A stretch of 64,000 bases of DNA, taken from positions 1,300,469 through 1,364,468 of the forward strand of contig ML682125.1 in NCBI GenBank assembly GCA_007922195.1, read 5' to 3'. The DNA is from Podocnemis expansa. Lineage: Eukaryota; Chordata; Testudines; Podocnemididae. This document shows positions 21,637 through 32,689 of the stretch, piece after piece. Made by a program: the position numbers and the translations under genes. Position 1 is the stretch's first letter; every line of letters starts with the position of its first letter. The notes beneath the pieces were generated by a model. That model did no database searches and was not told the DNA's origin. It saw nothing but the letters and a program-made list of their open reading frames with translations.

Positions 21637-23225
21637 GCACCCGCTCACTCTGTCCCTGGCACCATGAGGCTGAAATCACAAGGCTGAGTGCCACGTGGGG
21701 GAAGGGTGTGCCACCTGCACCGGAGGCACAGAGAGGACACGTCAGGCTGTGGAGAGGGGTTGGACAGGGAGGCAGTGAGATAACATACCTGAGGGGCAGG
21801 GACTCACTGGCAAAGCAGGGGGGCTGAGGTCTAGGAGAGGCAGAGATCGTAGGGACACCAGGAGCAGGGACCTGTGAAGGCACTTGGGCTGGCAGCCACA
21901 TTTCTCTGGTGCCTTGCAGTGCAAGCTGGACGGGCTGGGCCCGGTTCTCTGCCCTGGGCTGAACCCAGCCTGGCCACTACAGAGGGCTCCTCGGTCACTT
22001 GGCAGCCCAGTGGTGTCTGCAGCACAGGCATGTTGAGGACCCAGCCTGCCGCAGGGCCCATGCATGGCCGGCAGTGACTGCAGCCATGGGCTCCTGCAGG
22101 CAGCGTGAGAGTTGCCCTAGTGAGCTGTTGCTCTTGGCTGGGTGGAGGCTGCTGGGACTTTGCTGTGCTAGCATGTGCCAGGCTCAGGAACCCTCTGCTG
22201 GGGTGTCTCTGTGCCAACTGCCTTTCCAAGGCACGGCCCCCAGAGCCAGCCAGGGCTGGGCGCTCTGTGGTTGGGCAAGGAGGATACACCATTGCCGCTG
22301 CCTGACTGCCACTGTCGGGGCTGTGCAGGCTGGTAGCATGTGATGCTTCCTGTCCTGAAGAGCCAAACAGCCCCAGGGACAAAGGGAGGGCTGCTCCCCT
22401 GTTGCCCAGCTGGCTGCACTGCGGGCTGTCCTGGTACAGCCAGGCCTGTGAAAGTTCAGTGCCCCGATCCCATTCTCCCCAGCCAGTCTGGTCCGGCGAC
22501 AGGGCAGGCCCTCTCCACGTAGGTGTGGCTGGCTAACCGGGCAAGTGTGTCTGAGCCGTTTCCCCCAGTGTCCCCTGAGGGTGCTCCTCCGGCTGCTCCC
22601 AGTCCTTAGGCGTGGGAACCCCGGCCAACAAACACCTAGCCTGGGGGGACCTCCCAGCCTCCAGCCACAGGGCACAGCCCTATTGTTGGGGGACCTGAAC
22701 TGTGCCACAGGCAGGGGCTGGGCTGTTTGTGAAGGGAGACAGGAAGTGGGGCAGGCAAGACAGTCTTGTCACTGGCTGCTTCCTTCCCTGCGACTGCAAA
22801 TAGCCTGCAGCAGAGCCTGCAGACCGCCAGCCCCGGCACCTGGGAGGACTCGCCTGGGCTCCTGGCTGTTCTGCACAGTTTGGTGTCCAGAACACAGCCT
22901 GGGGAAGGTGGGGCTGCAAGTTGCTCACTGCGCTCCCCTCCTGCTACCTTCCTCTCTGGTCTGCTCTTAGTGCCAGGCGGGACAGCTAAGGAGCCAGACT
23001 GTGACCATTCAGGACCTCAGCATAGTCCCCTCCAAGTCTCATCCCACAGGGCATCAGCAGAGGCCCAGCTGGCCTGACCCAGGTGGACATTGGCAGAGTC
23101 CCTTTTAGTAGATGGTAGTGGCCAGAGTGCATAGACCCAGTCAACGGGAGAGCATGCAGCCATGCACCGCAGCTGGGACATCCCACCATAAGAGCCGGGG
23201 ATCTTCTATCATGGGAGGGGCTGCA
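21637..23225. other. Intergenic DNA, no gene seen
   Basis: This is unique sequence of moderate GC content. Reading frames up to about 180 codons occur on both strands, overlap each other and match no family. Confidence 0.45.
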
Positions 23226-23233
23226 CCACCCAA

Positions 23234-23491
23234 CAGAGCTGGCTTTGGGGTAGGCAAAGCAGGACCCTGCCTAGGGCCCTAAGGACTAAGGGGCCCTGTC
23301 CCCAACTCAGTGGACAGCAGGGACAGTCACCCGCTTCACTTACCCCAAAATCCGTGTCTGCCTCAGTTGGCACTAGGAGGAGGCACGGGCCCTGGTGGGG
23401 CTGGTGGCAGGGAGCTGGGGCAAGGGGGGCCTAAAGGGGGTCCTGCAGTGGGCCTTTGCCTAGAGCCCCAGAGAGCCTAAGGCCAGCTCTG
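23234..23491. mobile_element. hAT-like MITE (CAGAGCTGGC-TIR)
   Basis: The element starts CAGAGCTGGCTTTGGGG and ends AAGGCCAGCTCTG. Flanks are CCACCCAA (23226-23233) and CTGCCCAA (23492-23499), 6 of 8 identical. Its size (258 bp), CAG...CTG ends and duplication length fit hAT. Confidence 0.8.
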
Positions 23492-23946
23492 CTGCCCAAG
23501 CATTGATAATTAGGGCGACAGACACCTTTGCCCACAACCTGGCAGTCCAGGGCTAGCTCACCCTGCCCTGACATGTCAGTGTCCAGGCACGGTGTGTCTG
23601 GGTAGGGTGAAGAACTGGAGGGAGTGGGACCCTGCTGGACCTTTGCGTCTTCTTTGGCTGGGTAAAGCCACCACAGTATCCATTAGCCACATGGTCCCTG
23701 CAGGGGTGGATGTAGCATTCCCAGCCCCAGCCTCTCCCAGAACAGGGTGCTGGGCAGAGCAGGGCAGAGACCGTCTTCTTTCATTGCCAAGGGCCCCAAG
23801 TCTTCTCCCATACCACTCCCTTCTGGAGTGGGACATACTGGCTGCTTAGCACAGCAGGGAGAGGCGTAAGGGAAAATCCATCAGCCCCTCCTATCTGGCC
23901 AGGAATCTGGCCTGCTGTGTGTTGGCCCTGCGGGGAGGCATGTTGG

Positions 23947-24351
23947 CAGGGCTGTAACTACGGCAGGGCAAACGGGGCAAACCCCAGGCAAGCCTTTGAG
24001 AGGGCAACGCGCCAGAGCCTTCCTGGCCCCAAATAGGAATGTGCCTTAAAGGCACATTTTGCTGAGAGCTGGGGAAGGCACTTCCCCCCCGGGCTTGGGC
24101 CACGGCTGGGAAGGGACCCCCTGCTGCCGGCTCTGGCTGCGGACTGGTAGGAATCCCCTCTGCTGGCTTTGGCTGGCCACGGGGAAAGGATGCCCTACCC
24201 GCCTCTTACAGTGGTGGGGTAGGGACCCCCCCTCAACCAGCTCTGGGTGCTGGGGGGTGGGGGGGATGGATGGGCCCCAAATCGGGCTGAGGTGGGGGTG
24301 TGCCTTTGGGGCTGCTTGCCCCGGGTGCCCAAATGTGTAGTTATGGTCCTG
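23947..24351. mobile_element. hAT-like MITE (CAGRGCYGTAACTA-TIR family), copy 2
   Basis: The element starts CAGGGCTGTAACTACGG and ends GTGTAGTTATGGTCCTG. Flanks CATGTTGG (23939-23946) and CACACTGG (24352-24359) match at 5 of 8 positions, with only transition differences. This is the longest copy of the family (405 bp). Its middle is unique GC-rich filler. Confidence 0.75.
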
Positions 24352-24489
24352 CACACTGGCTCTGGCAGCACTTTGGGCCCTGTACTAATTGTGAAGAACC
24401 GTGAGGCAGCCAGGGGCCAGGAACCAAAAGCCAGGGGCAAGTGCCGAAAGAAGAGTTCAGGGCACTGGGAGGAAGGAGGCAGAAGGCTG

Positions 24490-24640
24490 GGGGGCTGGGA
24501 GCCAGGACTCCTGGGTTCCCCTTCCGTTCTGGGAGATGAGTTGGGTCTAGTGATTAAAGCACTGAGCCATTGTGTGTGTTTGTGGATGTGGAGGCTGGTG
24601 TCAGGACTCCTGGGTTCTCTTCCTGGCTAAGTTGCTGGCA
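24490..24640. repeat. tRNA-derived SINE-like repeat
   Basis: Two units of 'aggactcctgggttc' (24506 and 24603) flank 'tctagtgattaaagcactga', a decayed Pol III A-box-like word. The same wording recurs near 25146, 29252, 53820 and 55205-55380. I read it as a dispersed reptile SINE; its boundaries are not resolved. Confidence 0.5.
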
Positions 24641-24744
24641 GTCTGTGCAGTGTGTCGGGGACTCTGGGGTGACCAGGAGGGCGTGAGCTGCTGCGCTGGG
24701 CAGCCTGACATGTCCCACAGAGGCTTGGCGTTCACTGGGCTCTG

Positions 24745-24910
24745 CTCAGCAGACATGTGGGTTTAATTAGACTGGGAGAGGAGCGGGGAACTCCCGCTCA
24801 CCCCCTCAACGGGGCAATGAAATGAGGAAATGGCCCGTCTGAGCCGCTGACAGGCCTGAGCTGTGGAGGAAAGATAAATGACTCGGACGATTAAAGCTTC
24901 ACACTCTGAC
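24745..24910. promoter_or_regulatory. Candidate conserved noncoding block
   Basis: Non-repetitive, AT-richer sequence with 'ggtttaattagactggg', 'gcaatgaaatgaggaaatgg', a GATA site in 'gaaagataaatgac' and 'cgattaaagcttc'. It resembles a regulatory block rather than a repeat. This is inference only. Confidence 0.3.
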
Positions 24911-25422
24911 AGCGCTCACCTGAGCAAGGCCTGCAGCTGGGGGCCAGATAAAGGGCCCCGGGGGGCAGGGGTGCCCACCAGCCCCTGGGCACTACCAGGT
25001 CTAGAGCACAACCGACAGGAGGGGTGTGTGTGGAGGAGCCTTTGGGGCAGAAAGGAGTCAAATGGCTGAGGCTCAGCCGTGTGCTGGCGAGGGGGACATG
25101 GCAGATGTGAAGGCTGCCAAACCCTGGGGGAGGGAGTGCCAGCGAGGAGGACTCCTGGGTTCTCTCCCCGAGGGACGGCGTCTAGAGCAGGAGACTCCTG
25201 AGACGCAGGGACCCAGAGCCGAGGGCAGGAGCCCAGCAAGCCCACAGCCCATCCCACCAGCTCTGCTCATGGAGGGGAAATCTCCTGGGGGTCGGGGGGG
25301 CAGCACAGGGCCCAGGGAGGACACCCTCAGCATCAGCCCTTCTGGGAGAGGGCTGCTCCACCCACCCTCGGGGCAGAGACGCCCACTCCTGGCTTGGGCA
25401 GAGTGGCCCAGCCACCTGGGCA

Positions 25423-25574
25423 CAGAGCCGTAACTGAGGAATTCAGTGCCCCTTACAATGGCCGGCGCCTGGGGCAAGCAGCAAGGAATGCACCCTTTAG
25501 TGGACTGGCTCAATGGAGCTGCTCCTGCGTACCTGGGGCAAAGCCACGCTTGCCTGACCATAGTTACGGACCTG
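25423..25574. mobile_element. hAT-like MITE (CAGRGCYGTAACTA-TIR family), copy 3
   Basis: The element starts CAGAGCCGTAACTGAGG and ends ACCATAGTTACGGACCTG. Flanks CCTGGGCA (25415-25422) and CCTGAGCC (25575-25582) match at 6 of 8 positions. At 152 bp it is the shortest copy. Confidence 0.8.
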
Positions 25575-25582
25575 CCTGAGCC

Positions 25583-27504
25583 TTCAGTTTCTGGCACCAT
25601 GGCGGGGCCTGTGCGATCTCTCCTCCCAACCCTGTTCCTGCAGGGCTGGGGGCTGCGCCCTGCTGTTAGGGAGTTGGAGCCTGGGGCAGGACCTGTGCCC
25701 GTCTCTGGCAGGACACACAGCTTGTCACTTTTGCCTGGTGCTTCATCTTCCCCATGCAGGCTGTGGCCTCTGGCAGTGGCTCTTGGCAGAAGGCTGGAGT
25801 CCTCAGGACACCTCTGTTTTCAAAGCAGATGCAAAGGTGCTCATTCGCCAGGGGCTGAAAGAGGGATCCCATGGGCCATGCAGACGGTCCCAGACACACA
25901 GCACACCCTGCCCTGGTACTGGGGACTCAGACTTGGCAATCCCCCCCATGGGTGTGATTCATGGGCAGCATGAGGTCCTGGCCATCCCCGGGGGGAAGCT
26001 GGGACACCAGACCACAGACCTCAGACCTCGTAGCTGCCCTAGCAGATGAGGGCTGGGCGGCTGTGGGTAAGGAGAGTCAAAGCTCTCCGGGGTTGGGTGG
26101 GGCTCAATAGGGCGGTAACCCATGATCTGTAGGCTGCTCTTTGGGAGTGGGCACCTGCCCCCCATGCTCAGCACTGCCTCATGGGGCGAGCTAAGGCCTG
26201 TGTGTGCAGACTAGCTAGTGGCTGGCATGTAGCTCTGGAGTGGCTGGAGCATGGGGCAAGGCAGGGTCTCCCTGGGCCTGGGCAGCACAGTCAGCCCTTC
26301 CCAGTGCCATGGGAATGGCAATGCTGCTGGCAGGGGCTGGGGCCGGGGCCCGAGCAGGCCAACTGGGAAAGGTGAGAGACAAGAGGCCGCGGGGCAGAGC
26401 TGTGTTGGGTGTGTCTGAGTAGCGGGGGGTTGAGGGGCAGGCTGGTCTTGACCCAGTGCCCAGCCTCCAGGATCCCCTGTGCTCAGGGCAAAGATCTCCC
26501 CATCTCTGAGAGGCAGGGCCTGCACCAAAGGCATGTGCTGCAAGATCCATCTGTGGGCGCCACTGGCCAAGGTGTGTTTGGAGCTGCGGGGCCAGGGGCA
26601 GCTCTCAGGGGGTGTGTGGGGTTGGCTCACGAGGGCATTAATGTGGCTGGCATGGGGCACCTGGGCCATGCCCATGCTCCAGCCCCCAGTGTCTCTCCTG
26701 GGTCTGTGCCACGCAACCCTAGTGGGAACCCTCTCAGGACAGCTGTGCTGGCTCCGGAGGCCCATGCGCCTGGCTGGGGGGAGAAGGGTGACATGGAGCT
26801 GCTGTTTCCTCCCTGCTTTTTGCAGCAGAACATGTCCCGTCTCTCAGTGCATCACTCTGCTGGGTCTGCTCCTCCCTTCTGGGGCACTGGCTGAAGAGTG
26901 GCCTCACAGGGGGCCAGGTGCACTCGGCAGGGAGAGGGAGCGTGCAGGATCAAGGGGACAGTGCTGGTGGAGCAGAGATGGAGCGTGGCAAGAGGTGAGA
27001 CACTCCCCATCCACCCTCCCAACTCCTGACTCCCCCTGCCCCCCCAACACACCCCTACTTCTGTCCATCCCCATACATGCCCCTACTCCCCATTCATTCC
27101 GAGACACACCCCTACCCATTCACCCCTGCCTCCCAACATACTCCTATCCCCAGCACATGCACGTACCTCCCTACATACATTCCTACCTCTCCCACCCCTA
27201 TCCACTCCCCTTCTCACACCTCATCTCCCCCAGACACCACCCCACCCCAAGACACACCCCCTCTGCACTCACTAACCCCCCCCATCACACCCCTGCACAT
27301 CAAGCCTCAGACCCACTCTTACTCATCCATTGCCCCCTTCTGGGCACACCCCTACCCACCCACCCACTCACTCTACCGCAGGCACAGCCCTTCTCCCCAC
27401 CACCCATCCTTGGACCCATTCTCTCCCCATCCACAGTCCCCTCCCCCTGACATCCCCTTATCCTGCTGTCTGGTGCTCACAGCCAGGAGTGCCCAGCTTT
27501 GGGC
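25583..27504. other. Intergenic DNA, no gene seen
   Basis: This is unique sequence up to about 27000, then a CACCCC/CCTAC-rich irregular pyrimidine tract to about 27450. I recognise no coding exon. Long frames through the tract are Pro/His/Thr-rich artefacts. Confidence 0.5.
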
Positions 27505-27600
27505 AAACCAAGCAAGGAGGCTGGGGTGGCACTTTTAAAGACTAACAAATTTATTTATCGCATGAGCTTTCAAGGGAGACAATCCCACCTCATCAGCGCT
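27505..27600 (-). mobile_element. Penelope-like element fragment with intact hammerhead-like core
   Basis: On the minus strand, CTGATGA (27596-27590) is followed by a short hairpin-forming segment (GTGGGATTGTCTCCC) and GAAA (27571-27568). Then come 'gctcatgcgataaataaatt' and 'tgttagtcttt', the sequence shared by all copies in this window. CTGATGA...hairpin...GAAA is the conserved core of hammerhead ribozymes, which are known from the pLTR regions of Penelope-like elements. Stem III and the cleavage triplet are not clearly formed here. Confidence 0.6.
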
Positions 27601-29600
27601 GGGCAGACACACCCAAGCTGGTGGCTTGTCCGTCATTCGATTTCATGGCTAGTAAAAATTGTGAGTTCCTCACGCCCAGTGACAGCCCTACAGCAACTTA
27701 CATGCTGGCCTGTCCCTACAGTCCCACCAGCTGGGCTTCCTGAGGGTCAGCTGCTCATGCTGGCAGACCCATAAGGGCTCTTAGCTCTGGTCAGGTTGCA
27801 CCTGGAGCTCTCCCCTATGAAGCCCAACTGCAGGGAAGAGGGATTTATGAACACAGGAAGGAGTCAGCACGTAGGTGACCTATGTACAGTCTCTGGTTTC
27901 CCAAGGCCTGGCAGTGGCAATTGACAGCTCCATCTGTCTCTGGGCTGGCCAGGGTGACCCGATCCTTGGCTGCTGGCCCCAGCTTGGGAGAGCCCAAAGA
28001 GTAGAAGATGAAACACTTTCTAGCCAGCTACTTTCATTTCCTTCTTCCAGAATTGAAGCTGATGAGCCCAGCCCTTTTGCTCAGGGCAGTTCTCACTGTC
28101 TTTGAGTCCTGCAGTTTAGTCCCCCAGTGGCCCTTCTGGTTTTGATAGGCCTCCATGGGCTGGAGACACTGCCTCCTGTCTGGAACAAATGCTTTTTACA
28201 GCTACAAAGCAAACATGTAAAGAGGCCTTGGCGCAGGTGCTGGGGAGATTACTGTGGGCAGCCATTAGGACACTCTAAACCCCTAACACCTGGTTCAAAA
28301 CACCCCCTATGTGCCTTTCAGAACTGTGTTAATGCACATGTGAGAAAGCCTGGGGCCAGCAATGAATTTGTCAGTGCTCATCTGAGGCCCGAAGCCTGGG
28401 CACTAGTTGACTCCTGATCTACCAGGATCAGCTCATCCCTCCCCAGGCGTTTCTTCTCATCCATCTCTTCCTCTCCTGCAGTGTCTGTGCCTCTTCCCGT
28501 GATGCCCTGGGTGCAGGAATGGGCCCACCCCAGGGGACCGAGACCCTGAACTGACAGCCAGGTGGGCCTAGCTACAGCAGGGAGCAGAGACAGGAGCCCT
28601 TTCTCCAGGGAGTCATCCTTCTGGCAGGCAGCCTCTGGGCAGAGCAGCAGGGAGGGATGCAAGGCGAGGTGATGCTGGGCAAGGACCTTGGGGAGATATG
28701 GGGCAGGGTTGATGGGGGGAAAGGTGTGAGGTTGTGCTGACCACAGGGTGCTGCCCTCTTTGTCCCCATTCAGTGGGTGCAGGTTCATGCCCATTGCACA
28801 TGCCGGCTCAGCATGCGCACGCACCCATAGAGGGTGTGTGGGTCTGGTCTGGCCCTGGGGTGGGGAGGAAGCTGTTAGTGCTGGAGGTGGGAGGAGGGGG
28901 GTGCCTGCCTGTCTCCATTTATTGCTGAGAGAGTGGAAGGCAAGACATCACTTCATTCCGGGAAACTTTATTAACCCCGTTCCTTGCGGGGGACATGTTT
29001 GCAGTGAAATATAGGCCCCCTGGGACCCAGCCCCAGGCTCAGCCTTCCAGCACCCCCCATCCCCAGTAATTACCAGCTCCCAGCACCACAGACAGAGCCT
29101 CATCGCAAATGGGAGGGAGGGAAAACTGCAGTGTAACGGAAAAAAAGATTCACATCTACCCAGAGGGGCAGGCTGGGGTCAGAGTCAGAACTTGGCCCCA
29201 GGAGCCGCGCTTGACAGGCTCTTTGAGGGCTCTCAGGGGCAGTAACAGCATGTGCTAGTGGTTAGAGCAGAGCAGGGCCACTGAGCCTTCCTCCCAGCCT
29301 GATTGCATTCGCTTCAGCCCCACCCACAGCCCTGGGCTCACACTGCCTCTGCCGGGCAGAAACGAGACCCTGGCTTCAGAAAGCTCTGGCCTGTGGAGAT
29401 GCTCATAGGCCAAGAGCCCAGAAGCTGGGTCCAGTGTCTGTCTGGTGCTTTGAGGTCCTCACCCAGCAGGGCTGGAGGGGGGCCAGGGCGGTCAGTACAG
29501 TACCCGTCCCAGCAGCCGGACTCCCCCACTTCTCCTGGGGCCCAGGCCTTTGGGAGCTAGGCTTGGAGAGAGGGACCTGGGAGCTGTTGGGGTGACGCAC
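27601..29600. other. Intergenic DNA, no gene seen
   Basis: This is unique sequence. The part at about 28905-29110 is AT-richer and motif-rich ('tccatttattgctgag', 'gaaactttattaacccc', 'cagtaattaccagctcc') and could be a regulatory block. A SINE-like word 'tgctagtggttagagcag' lies near 29251. No coding exon is recognised. Confidence 0.45.
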
Positions 29601-29607
29601 ATGGCAT

Positions 29608-30480
29608 CACGGAGTCAGAGCAGCTGAGGGTTGGGAGGCACCTCAGGAGGTATCTAGACCGACCCCCTGCTCAGAGCAGGAGCAACCTCAACAAAACCAT
29701 CCCAGTCAGACAGGGCCTGATCAAGGCCAGGGGTGGGGGGTGAGCAGGGCTTCCCATCCTTGTGGGGCCTCCTGCTTTGGGGTGCAGGGTCAGGGACTCT
29801 GGCCCCAGGCCAGTGCTGTGGAGGGGATTGGGGGCCCCCTGGCCAGTGGTGCTGCTAACCTCCATGGCTGCGCAGGGGGATGCTGGGGGTGGCAAGCTGG
29901 CGCTGCTGAGGAGGGTGGGGGGCCTCCAGGCCATATTATTGCAGAGGAATTGCAGGGGTCAGAGGCCAGCACTGCGGCAGGAGGCCCCAGAAAGTGGTGC
30001 TGCTACTGGAGGCTGAGGAGGGGCAGGCCATAGGTCCCAGTACTCCTTCTCCCCCTGCCCCGCAACCAGCAACACAGACCAGGGGCTGGGCAGGCAGCCT
30101 GAAGGTGAGCGCAGCAGCTCACCACTCAGGGCAGCTGGGATGGATTTTGGGTGGCTATGGGCCCCCCCCCCCCTTTAGGCTGGGGCTAACGGCTGCAGCC
30201 TGAAAAGCCTCTGCCTTAATCCAGCCCTGCAGCCAGGGCTTGGTCAGGCCTTACAAACCTGTAAGGATGGAGACTCCAGCACGTCCCTAGGGAGCCCACT
30301 CCAGCTCTTCACCCTCCAAGGGAAAATGTTTTTCCTAAGATCCAACCTAGACCTCCCCAGCTACAGCTTGTGACCACTGATCCTAGTTCTGTCGTCTGCC
30401 AGCACCGAGAACATCCCAGCCCCATCCTCTTGAAACCCCCTTCAGGTAGTTGAAGGCTGCCGTCAAATCCCCCCACTCTG
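29608..30480 (-). mobile_element. CR1 LINE 3' fragment split by a hAT insertion
   Basis: The CR1 3' UTR part (29608-29710, 'gttgggaggcacctcaggag', 'gaccccctgctcagagcagg') and the ORF2 C-terminal part (30230-30480, 'gatggagactccagcacgtc', 'tgtttttcctaagatccaac') are colinear with the CR1 at 12208-12605. They are separated by the DNA element at 29711-30229. Confidence 0.85.
29711..30229. mobile_element. hAT-like element nested in CR1
   Basis: The element starts CAGGGCCTGATCAAGGCC and ends GCCTTAATCCAGCCCTG, which are imperfect inverted repeats. Flanks CAGTCAGA (29703-29710) and CAGCCAGG (30230-30237) match at 6 of 8. It interrupts a CR1 copy, which fixes the boundaries independently. Confidence 0.82.
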
Positions 30481-31635
30481 CTCTGCTGCATGGAGGAGCA
30501 AGACAGAGATGCTGTACCCTCCTCCTCTGCCTTCAGGACTTGCCTTGCTGGAGGGGGGCACCTGGGGTCCGCGGGCAGCTGGGCAGGGGCAAACTCCAGC
30601 AGCTGAGCTGGAGCAAGGGGCATCCCTCCCCCTGTAATCCAGCTCCCTACCCCACCAGCTCTTCAACAGCTCTTCAGGCATCTCCTCGCTTTGCTTCAGT
30701 GGCCACAGCCCTGCCACCCTCATTTGTCTCTGTCTCTTAGCCCAAGTGCCGCAGGAGTTAATCTCAGCCCAGGTCACCCCCTGGCCAGCTCCTGGCCCTG
30801 CGCAGATTTACTGGTACTTAATGGTGACCTTTCCAAGGGAGCGGGCGGGGGAGGCCCAGGGGTGAAGTGGCAGCAGGCAAAGGCCAAGCCCTCCTTTCAT
30901 CCCTCAAGTAACACGTGCCAAGCAGGAGAGGGAGGGAAAACACTGCTGTCAATTCATCCCATCGCCTCATGGCCTGGCTCCCTGCCAGGCAGGGCAGATC
31001 CAAACATGGACACCGCAGAATTGCCCCGGGCCCGTCCCTGTGCGGCATAGCAGAGCCCAGTCTGGCTTTCTGCCCCAGACTGCAGTGTGAGTCACATGGG
31101 CCCCTGGCCAGACTAGCTGTGGCCATCCCACCTGCTCCAGCGCAGACCAGGCAGAGAAGCAAAGTTTTCCCTTCCTGCCAGCTGCCAGCCTGGGCTGCCA
31201 GGGAGGCCTGGGCACCATGATAGCCTGAGGAGGCAGAAGTGGTTAATTGGAGCCCTGATTTGGTCAGGACCACCTGGGACGCCCAGGAGTCCTGTGTGGG
31301 CAGGAGCAGCCAGAGGGCCAACTGTCGCTCCTATTACAAGCCATGAGCACTGCACTGCAGGAAAAGGGAGGGCAAAAATATTGGACCTGTTTTGAAAACT
31401 CTGATCTGGGCAAGTCCAGAGCTGTGAGCCCAACTTTGATAGATAGAAAACTAGTTGGAAGAAATTGACAATGGAGCGTATTCTAAACAAGGCAACTGGT
31501 AAATAAAACAGCCTAGGGTCTAGCCAGCCCAACTGCTTCAGAGAGAAATCACGTTTCATTGGTCTGTTAGAACTCTTTGCACCTGTCAGTTAAATAGCAG
31601 CTGGTGGAGAACTGGCTGATCAGAGTACAGGCTAT
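30481..31635. other. Intergenic DNA, no gene seen
   Basis: This is mostly unique sequence, turning AT-rich after about 31330. I found no coding exon or bounded repeat. Confidence 0.4.
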
Positions 31636-31948
31636 ATAAATAAATACATACATAACAAATGGAAGAAAGCAAAAAAGGAATATAAATCAGAAGTTAAGAA
31701 CTGAAGAAAAGTGATAAGGGAAGCCAGGGGATGCAATGAGACATCTATGGCCAGCAGAGTTAAGGATAAAAATAGCCGTAAGTAGTTTTTCAAGTCTATT
31801 AGAAACAAAAAGAACACTAACGACGTAATAGATTCCATGACTAGATGGAAATGGTAGAAATTATAGGTAATAATGAATAAAAGACAGAAATGGTCAATAA
31901 ATACCATATGTTATCATATGATATAATAATGGTTTTTGCATTTCACTA
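31636..31948 (+). mobile_element. CR1-like LINE ORF2 fragment
   Basis: The words 'gtgataagggaagccagggg', 'ggccagcagagttaaggata' and 'tagatggaaatggtagaaat' correspond to the ORF2 linker seen at 15050-15235 of the larger CR1 copy. It is A-rich and degenerate. It ends where a Penelope-like fragment begins, and CR1 sequence resumes after 32690, so both may belong to one broken copy. Confidence 0.7.
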
Positions 31949-31950
31949 TT

Positions 31951-32135
31951 AAAGACTAACAAATTTATTTATCACAACCTTTTGTGGAAAAAAACGTCTA
32001 ATTTCATCAGACGCTTGAAAGTGCCCATCTTCGAGGATCTGATGACGAGGGGTTTTTCTCCCACGAAAGCTCATGTGATAAATAAATTTGTTAGTCTTTA
32101 AAAGAGGCACCAGACTCCTTGCTTGTTTTGATTCA
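31951..32135. mobile_element. Penelope-like inverted-repeat element with hammerhead-like cores
   Basis: The two ends are inverted copies of each other: 'aaagactaacaaatttattt' at 31951 and its complement ending at 32100. On the plus strand CTGATGA (32039-32045), a stem-forming segment and GAAA (32065-32068) make an intact hammerhead-type core. On the minus strand the other arm keeps CTGATGA (32010-32004), but its GAAA has become AAAA. The 3' wording 'gcaccagactccttgcttg' is shared with the copies at 32208 and 57475. This pairing of terminal regions in inverted orientation fits Penelope-like pLTRs. Confidence 0.6.
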
Positions 32136-32146
32136 AAGGATTAAAC

Positions 32147-32679
32147 CAGGGATCAGCCACCTGAAAGTTTAGAAGAAGCATTTTTAAAAAATTCCTTCAC
32201 TAACCAAGTTCCAAAGGGGTAGCTGTGTTAGTCTAGTTCAGCAAAATAAGCAAGCCCTGAGGCATTTCAAGACTAACAAATTGATTGCATGAGCTTTCAT
32301 GGGAGAAAATCCCACTTCATTAGATGCTTTAAAGTGGGATTTTCTCCCACAAAAGCTCATGTGATGAATAAATTTGTTAGTCTTTAAGTGCCACAGGACT
32401 CCTTGCTTACTTTGATAACCAAATGTTCTGAGAGCTGCAATGGGTGTACTGTAGTGTCCTGGTGGGGGGAGCTGGGAGCTGGGCCAGCATACCTGCTGCA
32501 GGAGTGGGTACTCTGCAGGGTCTGCTGTTGGCTGGGGGCAGGGGGGCCGGGGTGGAGCCCGCAGCCTGGTGTGGGCTGCCCACAAGGTCCCCCAGCAGCA
32601 AGGGGGCTCAGAGTCCAGAGCTGCGAGGGGCAACTGAGGAGCATCATGTGGCTACGGAGCCGCAGGTTGCAGACTCCTG
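32147..32679. mobile_element. hAT-like element (CAGGGGTC-TIR family) interrupted by a Penelope-like insert
   Basis: The element starts CAGGGATCAGCCACCTG and ends GGTTGCAGACTCCTG. Flanks are GATTAAAC (32139-32146) and GATTAAAT (32680-32687), 7 of 8 identical. Its outer parts match the reverse complement of the 14352-14608 element ('taaccaagtt', 'gagagctgcaatggg'). The interruption is the segment 32208-32415, and the element's sequence resumes cleanly on either side. Confidence 0.85.
32208..32415. mobile_element. Penelope-like insert with 7-bp flanking repeat
   Basis: The insert begins 'gttccaaaggggtagctgtg' and ends 'ccttgcttactttga'. It is bracketed by TAACCAA (32201-32207 and 32416-32422). 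The left arm on the minus strand carries CTAATGA (one change from CTGATGA), a GTGGG...TCCCA hairpin and GAAA. The right arm has lost the CTGATGA part and carries AAAA. The two arms are inverted copies, so the insert can fold back. Confidence 0.65.
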
Positions 32680-32689
32680 GATTAAATGC

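Noticed and set aside
26479..27450. Open frame of 323 codons, Pro/His/Thr-rich
   Set aside because: The second half is a CACCCC-rich irregular repeat and the first half overlaps frames on the other strand. No domain and no splice structure are seen.
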